DNA of 35,871 nt from Chara braunii. Its lineage: Eukaryota; Streptophyta; Charophyceae; Charales; Characeae. Location: NCBI GenBank assembly GCA_003427395.1, contig BFEA01000018.1:2797245-2833115 (forward strand), in the 5' to 3' direction. A program made the translations under genes and the position numbers. Positions 20,340 to 30,212 of this stretch are shown piece after piece. Positions within the stretch are counted from its first letter, which is position 1; the number at the start of each line of letters is the position of its first letter. Under the pieces are notes generated by a model. The model was not told where the DNA came from, did no database searches, and saw only the letters and a program-made list of their open reading frames with translations.

Positions 20340-21660
20340 AATAATTAAGAAAATTTATTAATATAGTGGAAAGGAACAATTAAGATTATACAATTCTTGT
20401 ATCGTGACAGAAGATAAGATAAGCACGCAAAAACAACAATGTTGGATCAAGGAAAAGCGGACTCTTATCTGGTTGATCCAATCACATATCACTAGGAACA
20501 CTCGTTGAAGTCTCTTGATAAAGTTCATCGGTCAGACTTCGCTGAGCCTTGGGCCACATGATCTTACGTTACATTTCCTCTCAACTGACATGCGTATCAA
20601 CAGATGCTATAAGGAGTCAGAGAGTCAAACCCGTCTATCTGCCAAACATAGCTTTAGCCTTACTCGCCAGGAGTCGGGGCCGATATTATTGCACTAATGC
20701 CTTATCTCTCCCTTAATATCTCACTTTTCGTCACATCGGGATAGGAACCAAACTGGTCGCGACCAAGGAAGCTCTCGAAACATTAGCTTCCCCACCATTA
20801 AATGAAGACTGACCAGGCGTGGACAAGTATCATGGCAAGAACAGGAGGCTTGATGACGTCAGCAAAAGAGCACCAAGCGTTCACACACATCGACTTCAAT
20901 TGCTCATGAATGCCTTCAACACATGCATGACTTAGTATCACTATACCACGGCTCGTAGTTCCTTCACGAACGCAACGCTCTCGCCCACAACATCCAAACT
21001 TATTCCCTCCTTGTCGCCGTCCAGAGTCTATTGCTTAGCGCTAGCCTCACTTCACCCGCTCCTGCCCTCACTTACACGAACGGATACTATCATGCAGACT
21101 CCTCTCACATCTCTTCTTTTTGCACACTGCAAAACTCTCCTCCCTCTCCCTTCCAACACTCAACCAATCTCGCTCTGATGCCCGTCCCTTCGCAGTCTTC
21201 ACCCTCTTGATTGTCATCGATTATAAACGTGGGAGTGAGGCTAGAAGCGACATTGACCTTTACAGTCGCTCTTGAAGGAATTGAGAGGAGAAGAGAAGGA
21301 AGAAGGCGAGAAGGAGGGGGGGGGACACTCAAGGCTAGTGATGTCAACCACCATTCACCCAAAACCATCACTGGAGGATCCAACTCCCACATAATATTGG
21401 CACTCGTATCACCCGTACCACACACACTCCCCCGCGACTGTTCCTTTACCAGAAACTAAGGGTAGCCTGACCATCCCAGCTCGACTACCCGGACCCTGCG
21501 AGCGTGGAGATCTCACGACACTCGTCTAGCGATGTTGACTTCAACTACTCATGAGCTTTGACCCTCTTCTTGCCCCCTCTCCCCTTCGAGCTCGAGAGTC
21601 CCCCTGGAGTAGACTGCCCATGTGTAACTACCTTACGGTCTTACTGTGTGGTTCGACGCT
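20340..21660. other. No gene recognised
   Basis: Opens with an A-rich stretch (20323-20350). The minus-strand frame 21105-21425 and its plus-strand overlap have no domain. Purine-rich GAGAAG/GGGGGGG stretch near 21283-21327. Confidence 0.3.
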
Positions 21661-21665
21661 GGGTC

Positions 21666-22095
21666 GAGCTGGCCTCTGGGCCATCCTCCACAGTCCCTGC
21701 CATCGGGTGATTCCTGCGGATTTGGTCCAGTCCAGGCCAGGACTGGCTCTCTGCCTCCAGATCGCTGGCCTTGCTGTCTATCTCTGAGTCACGGTCCAGG
21801 TGTTGCTGCTCGCGTTCAGCCGTCAGCTGAGTATGTACTCGTCAACCCCTTGACTTGTTCGAGACTGACATCATCAACAGGCCTGTCCAGATGCAGATAG
21901 CCCCTTCTCTCTCTTAGTCTCAGTCCCTCCGGTGGACAGAGCTAGCCTCGGGCCCGTCCTCTACCGATTCCGTTGGTGGGTGCTCTCTCTGTCACTGCTC
22001 CAGCCCGTGGAAAGACCTGGTCTGCACATCGCTGGCCTCGGACTCTCCATCAAAGTCTCGGTCCAGCTCCTGCTCGTGGAGGTTTTCTCTTCGTG
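21666..22095. repeat. Degenerate tandem duplication, period about 270 bp
   Basis: GAGCTGGCCTCTGGGCC (21666) recurs as GAGCTAGCCTCGGGCC (21939), ATCGCTGGCC at 21761 and 22028, and CGGTCCAG..TGCTCG at 21792 and 22059. Spacing falls from 273 to 267. Period need not keep a reading frame, so it is probably non-coding. Confidence 0.75.
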
Positions 22096-22099
22096 GTAA

Positions 22100-23517
22100 G
22101 TAATCGTTACCTTTAAGTTCGCAGTCACTCCATCCCTTCTGAACCTCCGCTCGGCTCGGTTGCGAGCCTCCGTAATTTCACCCTGAACCTTTACACCCTC
22201 CCTCATCTCCTACTCTTTCCCTTCGTAGACATTAATTTTTAGCCTGGCCATCCCGTCACTTTTACTGTAGCTCAAGCAGGCATCCACTGTAGCTCCCTCT
22301 TCACGCATAGGCTCGCAACTCCAGTAGAACCTCAAATGTTATGGCCTATAGCCAAAAAGGCCATTGCTACGCGCCATAGCCGCCCACTTGATGAATTGAG
22401 ATCGGTACTCAGCGCTAGCGCACACAGACTGTCCACTTCACTCAGGCCGCCAACGTTAGCACAGTAAGATGCCCTGTGCGATTCTACAAGCCCCTTGCCA
22501 GAGACCCACTTGCCTCACCCTTAATAGGCTCCACGATCCCTGCGCTCTAAACGAAGAGTCCGACTAACTCTCTTTTAAAATTCTTCATATTAATGACTTA
22601 GAGTTCCAAAATGAAAATAAAATAAAATCAGATAATCAAGAAAAGAAGGATGGGAAGCCGAAACTCAATGGTCAGAGCACGAGTCGAACCCACCGTGCTA
22701 CTGTCATTCACTAGTCCTCGTAATGTGACTACAGGCTCGAAACGGCAGTCCCATAACGGGATACCGATGTGCACACTCCTCCCTTCAAAATACGCTATCA
22801 ACCTGTTCCTGTCGGGTATCCGTGTCTGATGGCAAGGAGGGGGCTTATGACCCTCCATTGGGGGTGATAAATCTCCTACAAATGCGGTCGTGGGTCGCCC
22901 CTCTTTTGGGGTCCCACTGTGCGGCGCTCCGCTGGACAGATCAGCCACAGGCAATATGCGAAGGGTCAGGCCGGCCTAGACCACAGACCACAACTGAGCT
23001 TCGAAATTCGAACTGTTGGCCTTCCCGCGCAATAATAGGACAGAAAGACCTGAGGAAAAAAAAAGGTAATAATAGTAATAATAATAATGATAGTATAAGT
23101 AATAGCAAAAAAGGAAAAGGGAGGAAGAAACGAAAGCAAAACGTCGGTATCGCCCGTACCACTAAACCGCCCGTGAAGAAAATGATGACTAGATCAAGGT
23201 GCAGGTCTGTCACGTGGCCTCTCTCATTTTTCTCATTTCCGTTTTCTTCTCTATTCGACTGTGATAGGCAGCTAGTGCATCTAACCCATAACTTAGCAAG
23301 AAAACACCCCGCGAGCAGTAGGAAAAATCGCGTCGATCCCTCTACCTTCGCATCCCTGGGCGAGCCTGGCGGCTATCGCGCCACAGGCCGGCAGTGCTCT
23401 GCTGTACAGCAGGTCGTCGAGCCTGCTTGGACCAATTGAAAGCCCAGTGGCGCACCCCCAACCTTTTGCTAAAGTGGACGCCTACTGGACAGGTCCGTAG
23501 CCGGGGCACAACCCGAG
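22100..23517. other. No reliable gene; B-box-like hairpin and AAT tract
   Basis: On the minus strand near 22675-22700 a hairpin AGCACG..CGTGCT encloses GGTTCGACTC, close to a tRNA B box, and is followed on minus by a T-rich tail; this may be a decayed tRNA-derived SINE. A 205-codon plus frame (22822-23439) crosses an AATAAT microsatellite (23065-23105) that makes an Asn run; there is no domain and I treat it as chance. Confidence 0.35.
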
Positions 23518-23528
23518 TATATAAAAGG
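23518..23528 (+). promoter_or_regulatory. TATA-box-like TATATAAAAGG
   Basis: A full TATA consensus framed by GC-rich flanks (CCCGAG before, AGCCTGCGG after), as in plant and LTR core promoters. Transcription would start near 23550. A strong splice-donor match CAACAG/GTAAGG lies downstream at about 23830. No clear coding exon lies in between, so this may be a retroelement promoter remnant. Confidence 0.4.
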
Positions 23529-23968
23529 AGCCTGCGGAGGTCCGGGAACACCCCGACGAGTCACAGGTGTCCAAGAGGGGCACCAGTACTGAGCAGGAGC
23601 CTGACACACGAAGGAGGGCCGGGACACCGCGTTGTCGGAGCAAACACCCTTCCAAGGGTATTTGCTCATGATTTTGCATTCGATGCAATATCGACGCCGG
23701 TCGCTGTGCCGGAGACAGGCTGGAGTGAAAAGTGAGAATTTTTTTTGGCATAGTGCTGTGAAGCAAACTTCTCGACCGTTGAGGCCGAGATTTCTAGACA
23801 ATCATATGCAGTAATACGACGCATACGACAACAGGTAAGGGTTGGTAAAAATTAAAAGTCTTCGGCCGCGAGAGCCGGAGGGTTGGATGAAGACTAGAAA
23901 AGGTCATGCGGGATGCATCGACCACGATCTAAATCAGTCAAAGGTACAGGCAGTAACGGAAAAACAAA

Positions 23969-24349
23969 TTAGATTGAGTCCAGAGGCGTCAGACTGACCG
24001 GTACAGGAAAATCTGTTCGTCGCGCCGCCATAAGCTCGAAGGCGGACTGAAATAATAATATAAGCTCCGACCGCGCGGCCAGGGCAGCCAATAGAAATGT
24101 GTCACCACCACACCAAGCGGCGACGGCCGGTGTTAGGCCTCTGAAAATGTCAACTGCTGTCTTCCTTCGCGCGGCCTCGAGTGTCGCGCACATCGACCTG
24201 TACTGGTGTAATACCGGCATACCCGCTACTTGAGTGTTTTCCCTATCGCAACCCTCAATGTCACGGCCGCGGGTAAGTACTGGTCCTTCAGGCCGTCCAC
24301 TCAACCAAGTGCCTTTGCGGGTCACACACACGCTCAAGCAGACAAACAC
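23969..24349 (-). CDS. Weak 126-codon frame, unknown
   Basis: The C-terminal 80 residues have protein-like composition (Ala/Leu/Arg-rich, with TLEAARRKTAVDIFRGL and FLLAALAARSELILLF) and end in a stop at 23969-23971. No family recognised, no supporting neighbours, and the first 35 codons look random. It may be chance in GC-richer DNA. Confidence 0.15.
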   Translation of the reverse strand: MFVCLSVCVTRKGTWLSGRPEGPVLTRGRDIEGCDRENTQVAGMPVLHQYRSMCATLEAARRKTAVDIFRGLTPAVAAWCGGDTFLLAALAARSELILLFQSAFELMAARRTDFPVPVSLTPLDSI

Positions 24350-24403
24350 TCAAACATATACTCAGACCGGCGAGCGTGCACACTCACGAACTTAGAGAAA
24401 AAC

Positions 24404-24432
24404 GGGCTCAGTCCACTGGTCGGACTGAGCCC
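24404..24432. other. Perfect 11-bp hairpin
   Basis: GGGCTCAGTCC (24404-24414), loop ACTGGTC, GGACTGAGCCC (24422-24432). It ends 42 bases before the tRNA-like SINE head. Confidence 0.8.
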
Positions 24433-24474
24433 CATTACTGTTTAAGAACTAAGTTGCTCCTCTTTTACTTGAAG

Positions 24475-24790
24475 TGGGAGCTAGCTCAGTAGGCTACGGC
24501 GTTGGACTGTCAAGTGCAGGGTGTAGGGTTTGAGTCCACCCAGACGCTGAAGCTAACTCCCTTTTGCAAGGAGTTCCTTTACACTTTCACCCGGGCTCGG
24601 TCAGCCGGGGCTCGATCCCCTGCCCTAGTTATTGGAAGTTAGTAGTTAGTTGGATCCGTTAAATTCTGTTGTGCTCGTGCACGACAAGTGGCATGAGCAG
24701 GTGAATTAGTTAAGTTAGTATTTAGTTATTTTTCTTTTATTTATTTTTGTTTCTTTTTTAGATTTTTGTTATTTCTTTATTTTTTTATTT
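24475..24790 (+). mobile_element. tRNA-like SINE with T-rich tail
   Basis: A perfect internal promoter A box TAGCTCAGTAGG (24482-24493) is followed, 45 bases on, by GGTTTGAGTCC (24527-24537), one change from the B-box consensus; this spacing equals that of real tRNAs. A second B-box-like hairpin, GGGG-CTCGAT-CCCC, lies at about 24607-24620. The anticodon loop would read CTGTCAA, but anticodon, D and T stems have several mismatches, so it is not a working tRNA. A 200-bp body ends in a long T-rich tail (24725-24795). Confidence 0.5.
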
Positions 24791-25009
24791 TTGTTTTTTA
24801 CCGAGCTCATTACTGTAGATTCATATGGATGAATTTGCACCAGAGTCACGGGCAGATTCACCCTCGGAAACAGGCTGCGTGTGTGCCACAACCGGAGGCG
24901 TGGCCAAGCCCGCAGAGTCGAAGAGGACTCGATAGGAAGCTCACGCACAGGCAGCGGGGGCACGACGCGATTTGGCCGATACAATCACGAAGTCGGGGGG
25001 GGGAAAAAG

Positions 25010-25690
25010 AACGAGACAAAGAAGGAGTAGAAGAAGAAGAAGGAGGAGGAGGAAGAGGAGGAGGAGGAGGAGAAGGAGAGGAAGAGAGTCAAAGGGAGAT
25101 GGCGCCAGCAAACAAGGAAGATGGCTAACGAGCATGACCGCACAGCGGGGAAAAGGTAGTTGCACGAAAAAAAGAGGCATGTGAGCGGGAAGAAGAGTGA
25201 GAGCGGGGCCAGCGAGAGTAACCCGCACGTGCGGGCGCGAGCAAAAGATCGCGAATGAGGTGTAGAGAGGTGCTTGCGGAGGCAAGCGAGGTAGCGCGAA
25301 GGAGGTGCGTGGAGAGGCAGAAGTGGCCGCGTGCGGAGAAGTAGTGATAGGAGAAGAAGAAGAAGAAGAAGAAGAAGAAGAAGAAGAAGAAGAAGAAGAA
25401 GAAGAAGAAGAAAGAAGCAGAAGCAGAAGCAGAAGAAGAAGAAGAAGAAGAAGAAGGGGGGAACGTAGAAGAAGTGAGGTGCGTGAAGGAGAAGAAGAAG
25501 AAGAAGAAGAAGAAGAAGAAGAAGAAGAAGGAGGAGGAGGAGGAGGAGGAGGAAAATGAAACGGGAGGGGATAAGATCATGCGAGAGAAGAAGTCGTGGA
25601 AAGAGAGAGTAAAAGACGAAGAAGAAGAAGGAAAAGAAGAAGAAGAAGAAGAAAAAGGGGGAGGAGGAGAAAGGAGAAGGTGCAGAGAAT
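25010..25690. repeat. Polypurine (GAA)n/(GGA)n tract
   Basis: Dense GAA and GGA runs on the plus strand, longest at about 25350-25412, 25488-25530 and 25615-25655, separated by less regular purine-rich DNA. Frames through it give Glu, Arg, Lys or (minus) Ser/Phe runs and are not genes. Such tracts can form triplex DNA. Confidence 0.9.
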
Positions 25691-25980
25691 AATACTCACC
25701 TGGCCATGCCGCAGTCGATGGCCTCGTGAGGTGGGATCGTCGTCCGCCCGACTTCATTGGAGAGCGTGCTTGCGCCTGTCAAGCCCCATACGCTGCAGCG
25801 TTATGCAACGGGGAGCATCGAGTGTCGACCGCGACGGCAACGAGGGAGTGAGAGAGAGAACAGGTGATTCCTCAATCTCGCGGCTCACTCTCCAACACTA
25901 TCGACGACCAAAACGAGGTAGATAAATAAACAAATAAATAAATAAATAAATAAGCAAATAAATAAATTAAAATAAAATAA

Positions 25981-26029
25981 CTGAATGAACCTAACGCTAA
26001 AAACAGGGAAGATACATTACTGGTACATA

Positions 26030-26064
<35 letters not shown>

Positions 26065-26420
26065 GTTTATGTGTGCCAGTGTATGTGTGTATGTGTGTGT
26101 GTGTGTACGTGTGTGTGTTATGTGTGTGTGCGCTCGGATTCCGCAACTATCTCACACTAGTTCTATTTGAAGAATGAGCGAAATCGAGTGAATCAACTAC
26201 TAACAAAATCGAATGTATCTAGCGCTAGATCATAGAAACATACACTACCACCATGTGTGTGTGTGTGTGTGTGTGAGTGTGTATGAGTGTGTGTGGGTAT
26301 AACAATCACAGTTTGATCCACGATATACTGCCGATAGGATAACTAAATCGAATGAATCTACTATAGGAACATGGAAAGATACACTGCCACACTCGAAATG
26401 TGTGTGTGTGTGTGTGTGCG
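25981..26420. repeat. Three tandem modules each ending in (GT)n
   Basis: Each module has ATCGAATG(A)ATCTA-like sequence, then AAGATACA(T/C)T, ACTGGTACAT/ACTACCACCAT/CTGCCACAC, and a GT run starting near 26030, 26253 and 26400. Preceded by (AAATA)n at 25920-25978. Confidence 0.7.
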
Positions 26421-27322
26421 GGAACCGGCCGACTGTCTCACTACTACTTTCCCCGTGAGGAGGAGCAGACCGCAGAGAGGAAAGAAGATCTCGCAGAAGT
26501 AGCGCGGGTCTGAGAAACGAATCTGTGCGCTGGACAAACGGGGCAGGTGCGCAGAAGAGGAGAGAATGACATCGTATGAGAGAGGAGGTCGTGGAAGGTA
26601 GAGGAAGGAGAAGGAGGAGAGGGGGAGTAGAGAGAAGGAGGAAAGAAGAGAGAAAGCGTACACGTGTAAGGGGTGATAAAGTGGAGATAGAAGGGGGAGT
26701 AGAGAAAGTATGCGGGAGTGTGCGCACAGATGTTCCGAGAGCGGGCACGCAATGAGAGAAGGAAGACGGTCATCAGGAGGAAGGAAAAGCGGAGAGGGAG
26801 GAGAAAGTGGTCGGAAACTTACCTGCGAAGCAATGAACGGGGTCCGACGTGAATCGATGCGCTGTATGAAGAAGCGCAGATAAGAGTGCTCTTTGCTCCT
26901 TGTGATAAGAGTATTGTTATGCTGCGGTGGCACAGGTGGCCTAACCTGTCATCCACGTGGTTGGCCTTGTACGTAAGAGGTGATGAACAGGCGGAGCTTT
27001 CCTTACTTTCCTGTTTTTTTGTTTTTTTTTTTTGTCTTTTCCCATCTTTGCACTCCGATTTCCAATTTGACAATATATATATATATATATATGTAGGTAT
27101 ATATAACATATATATATATATACTTTTTTGAAACAATATGCCCTGCGCTATGCAGGATGGGGCACATGGTGGTCTTTTGGTGTGTGTGTCGTCTGTGAGT
27201 TGGGGGATCGAGGTTGTGAGTGGCGACAGACATACCTGGTGCTGGAAGCGTGCGACATTGGTTGCCATATGCTCGTACTTCGGGAATGCTGTTGACGTTA
27301 TTTTTTGGCATCATAGTATAGG
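26421..27322. other. Purine-rich and (TA)n sequence, no gene assigned
   Basis: Purine-rich to about 26815, then mixed sequence, a T run (27006-27033) and (TA)n blocks (27073-27122). Long pyrimidine-coded minus frames (Leu/Ser/Pro-rich) are composition artefacts. Confidence 0.5.
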
Positions 27323-27672
27323 CTAGGTAGGATCTGCCACATGTAGTCTGGGCGTCGAGCGTCAGGGTAGGATACCACCATTGGTTCCTCGTTGATGATG
27401 AGGAGACTATTCCAGCACTGTCGAATATGAGTATTTGTTGTGCTCATAGGTGATGGGATTCGTGACGCAACTCTGTTTTTGGTTCGATGTCACGACTATT
27501 TGGTCTTATGTGTATGATGCTGTTTGATTTATGAAGTTCACTGTTGCATATTTTCCTTGCATTTGTATTATTTAAATTTATTATTTCTTTTATTATTATT
27601 ATCATTGATTGACTGGTATTATCGTTATTATTACTATTTTTATTATTATTATTATTATCATTATTATTTATT
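27323..27672 (+). mobile_element. Dispersed repeat copy 1 with (ATT)n tail
   Basis: Shared landmarks: GGATCTGCCACATGTAGTCT, GGGCGTCGAGCG, TTGATGATGA, CCAGCACTGTC, CACGACTATTTGGTCTTATG, TGTATGATGCTGTTT and GTTCACTGTTGC, then a TTATTATT-rich tail (27560-27672). A tail of simple repeats after a defined body suggests a retroposed element. Confidence 0.65.
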
Positions 27673-27889
27673 AACAGAAAATAGATTGTTGTAATTACCG
27701 ATCTCAGACGCGGAATGCCAAGTAAACATGAGTCATCAGCTCATGTTGATCACATCCCTGCCCCTTTTCACACTGCCATCACTTCGGCTGACTGAGAGGT
27801 CCCGTGATGAGTAACTGTTTCGATCCCAACATTCTTAGCGGTTTGTCGCTGAGGGTGCTGTGCGAAGTTCATTGAGCCTGATCAGTTGG

Positions 27890-28240
27890 AAGATGAGAAA
27901 GGGGAGATAAGGAGAAAAGGAGGAATGAAGAAAACGAAAAGGGGAGAGACAAACAAACAAACAGAAGGAAGACAGGCAACTACAGACAGACGAGGACCAA
28001 CCTGAACAAAAACAGAAAGAAGCATAAAGACAAACAAAAACAGTCAAGCAGAAACACACAGTCATGCAAACAGTTAGACACAAGAGCAGACAAACACAGG
28101 CAGCCAAACAGACAATGGCAGACAGACAGAAACAGATACACAAGACAGACAAAAACAGACAGACACAAACAGATGTCGACCAATAGACAAAAGGGACAGA
28201 CACCAATAGTCAGACAAACTAGTATAAACAGACTGACTGC
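27890..28240. repeat. Degenerate CAGACA satellite
   Basis: Purine-rich lead followed by ACAGACAGAC/AAACAGACA words over about 300 bp, related to the satellite at the window start. Minus frames through it give Cys/Leu/Val/Ser strings of no meaning. Confidence 0.8.
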
Positions 28241-28319
28241 GGTAGAAGAACACAGAGAAACGGGACGAAGGGTGATCTCTTGGGTATATGTGGCACCTGT
28301 GAAAGAGGGGGAATGGGAC

Positions 28320-28343
28320 GGTAAGTGAGGCCAGAGACTTACC
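28320..28343. other. Facing splice-donor palindrome
   Basis: GGTAAGT (28320-28326) and ACTTACC (28337-28343) are perfect inverted repeats, so both strands carry a donor consensus pointing at each other across 10 bases. Confidence 0.5.
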
Positions 28344-28388
28344 TGGCTCTACTGTATGCCCACACCTCGGGAGAGTCGTTGTAAGAAG

Positions 28389-28475
28389 GAGCTGCCATCT
28401 GTAGTCTGGCGCCGAAACGCCAGGATGATGATGATGATGAGAGGGCACTTACCTTGTATTGACAATAGTCTGCAT
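28389..28475 (+). mobile_element. Dispersed repeat copy 2, partial
   Basis: CTGCCATCTGTAGTCTGG, GCGCCGAAACGCCAG, (GAT)n, then CTTACCTTGTATTGACAAT, which aligns to CTTTACCAGCATTGTCAAT of copy 3. The ACTTACC donor match here is therefore repeat-derived. Confidence 0.6.
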
Positions 28476-28539
28476 GAGCGAAGTCTTCAGGTACTTCGAT
28501 TTGTCACTGATGTCAACAGTTGCATTGTCAATCTGTAGG

Positions 28540-28780
28540 TTGTAGTGGTCATGTAGGGGTAGGCTGGGCGCCGAGCGCCAGATAAGATATCAATGTTGGT
28601 TCTTCATTGATGATGATGATGAGACTTTACCAGCATTGTCAATCCTGAGCCCTTGGTGTCTTCCTATTTAGTGAAACCAGTGAAGCAATTCTGCTGTTGA
28701 TACGTGGTCAAGACTATCCGGCCTCATATGTATGATGCTGTTTTGATTGCTGGAGTTCGCTGTTGCTCACTTTTCTTGCG
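28540..28780 (+). mobile_element. Dispersed repeat copy 3
   Basis: Same landmarks as copy 1 (GGCTGGGCGCCGAGCGCCAG, (GAT)n, CAGCATTGTCAAT, CATATGTATGATGCTGTTTT, GAGTTCGCTGTTGCTC). It ends directly at copy 4 without a tail, giving a head-to-tail dimer. Confidence 0.7.
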
Positions 28781-29045
28781 CTAGATGGGATCTGCCATGT
28801 GTAGTCTGGGCATCGAGCGCCAGATAGGATGTCAGCATTGATTCTTCATTGATGATGATGATGATGGGATTTCACCAGCACTATCAACTATGAGCTCTCG
28901 ACGCATTCCTATTCGTGAAACTCAGGGTACAATTATGTTGTTGGTTCAAGATCACGACTTTTTGGTCTTGCATGAATCATGTTGTTTGTTTGTTGAAATT
29001 CGTTATTACTCATTATTATTATTATTATTATTATTTATTAGTAGT
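28781..29045 (+). mobile_element. Dispersed repeat copy 4 with (ATT)n tail
   Basis: GGGATCTGCCATGTGTAGTC, GGGCATCGAGCGCCAG, (GAT)n, CAGCACTATCAA, CACGACTTTTTGGTCTTGC, GAAATTCGTTATTACTC, then (ATT)n at 29009-29045. With copy 3 it forms a dimer with one tail. Confidence 0.7.
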
Positions 29046-29530
29046 AATAATAGTGGTAGTATTTGTAAAATTAGACTTACTTTCATTCACACTTTACATG
29101 CATGCAAAACAGCAACACAGCAAACTGGCGACAAGCACACAAATTCAAAGCTCAGAGATATGGCGAGCAAGAGGGCAGATAGGATACAATATTCACGACG
29201 AAAATGGTTGTGGCATGTTCAACAACCAACAACTATCTGTTAGTACACACATGATCACCCTGGGAATCTCACATTATTACAGACAGACGAACAAGCTCGT
29301 ACACAATGAAGAAACAAAAACACACAGAAATACAACAGTCCTAGGCAGACATACACAGTCCTACGTAGACATGCACAGTCCCATATGGTACATGCTGACT
29401 GAACTAATTGAGACTTAGACTGAGTACTGTTAATACAGCAAGGGTAGACGCCATCACTGCCCACTTACCTCTAGTCTGCATATGAGCAACAGTTGAGGGG
29501 CTGCCTTCGGGCCATCCATAAATCTTTGGA

Positions 29531-29594
29531 TTTGGCCCTTCGGCTCTGTAGCAGCTACGACATTTGACCTTTCTGGTATGTAGCAGCTACAACC
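29531..29594. repeat. 32-bp tandem duplication
   Basis: TTTGGCCCTTCGGCTCTGTA.. (29531) and TTTGACCTTTCTGGTATGTA.. (29563), both continuing GCAGCTACRAC. The period is not a multiple of three, which argues against a coding exon here. Confidence 0.75.
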
Positions 29595-29639
29595 TTGACC
29601 CGATGGGACAGACCTACGATACAAGACCCGACAACTACA

Positions 29640-29830
29640 TTGGCCTGCGACAGACAAACGGACAGACAAAAACGAGCAAACAAACAGACACCGACAGACG
29701 AACTGACAGGGACAGAAAACAGACGAAGTATATGCAAAGACACAGACGCGATGGTATACGCTGATACACATCGACACACACTGATACTCAGCAGCGCAAA
29801 GAGAGAGAAACGTATATAAAAAGGAAAGAG
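29640..29830. repeat. Degenerate CAGACA satellite, second block
   Basis: GACAGACAAACGG, AACAGACACCGACAGACG and similar words, followed by CACACTGATAC and purine-rich DNA. Same word family as 27.96-28.2 kb. Confidence 0.75.
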
Positions 29831-29868
29831 AGATAGAGGTGAGGGTGAGAGTGTCACAAAAGGCATAC

Positions 29869-30040
29869 CTGATCCTGGCGGTGGCCTACTTAGGTCAACA
29901 TCTTCAGGATCTACCGGTAACGAGAATAGCTGCATACCTGACTCAATGGCTGGTAGTGGACTGTGTGTACGCGGTCTTAGCATGGAGCACCAATTAAGAG
30001 AGAGGCTTTGGGTACCTGCGTTGGCAATAACTGGAAGCAT
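29869..30040 (-). CDS. Possible exon of unknown gene
   Basis: A minus frame of 57 codons starts with ATG (complement of 30038-30040), reads LPVIANAG, SLNWCSMLRPR and DPEDVDLSRPPPGSG, and ends precisely at a good donor (CAG/GTATGC, plus 29869-29875). Beyond the donor the frame turns into low-complexity Ser/Leu/Phe. A donor at a change of composition is what an exon would show, but there is no partner exon, domain or acceptor I can defend. Confidence 0.2.
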
Positions 30041-30178
30041 GCTCTCATCGACACCCGGGTTCGGTGGTTTGATTCTCTGTCAGTGGAATACCAGTGTATT
30101 ACTACCTTCTGAAATGTAACAGTCTTCCGAGCTCTCAATGTGATGTTGCCATCTGAAATCTATTACTTCATTCTCATA

Positions 30179-30179
<1 letters not shown>

Positions 30180-30211
<32 letters not shown>

Positions 30212-30212
30212 A
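30180..30212. repeat. (ATT)n microsatellite
   Basis: About eleven ATT units; may be the tail of another worn copy of the 27.3-29.0 kb repeat. Confidence 0.85.

Larger units (their letters stand above)
25693..29945 (-). other. Cluster of strong minus-strand splice-donor matches
   Basis: Read on minus, the following match the CAG/GTRAGT donor consensus closely: plus 25694-25702 (CAG/GTGAGT), 26817-26825 (CAG/GTAAGT), about 27231 (CAG/GTATGT), 28337-28345 (CAG/GTAAGT), 28447-28454 (AAG/GTAAGT), 29463-29471 (GAG/GTAAGT), 29869-29875 (CAG/GTATGC) and about 29934 (CAG/GTATGC). Two look like members of one repeat (ACATACCTGGTGCTGG and GCATACCTGATCCTGG). They may mark exons of an unrecognised minus-strand gene, or a repeat family with a donor-like word; no exon chain could be built. 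Confidence 0.3.

Noticed and set aside
22822-23439. 205-codon plus-strand ORF
   Set aside because: It crosses an AAT microsatellite, has no domain, no good start context and mixed composition; chance in a GC-richer stretch.
24475-24550. Functional tRNA-Asp gene
   Set aside because: D, anticodon and T stems each have mismatches; fits a SINE head.
25125-25757. 210-codon Ser/Phe-rich minus ORF
   Set aside because: Reading frame through the (GAA)n tract; lacks stops only because of composition.
26361-26933. 190-codon Leu/Ser/Pro-rich minus ORF
   Set aside because: Polypyrimidine-strand composition artefact with a (GT)n-derived Thr-His run.
27835-28206. Cys/Leu/Val-rich minus ORF that looks like a membrane protein
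   Set aside because: Translation of the CAGACA satellite on the opposite strand.
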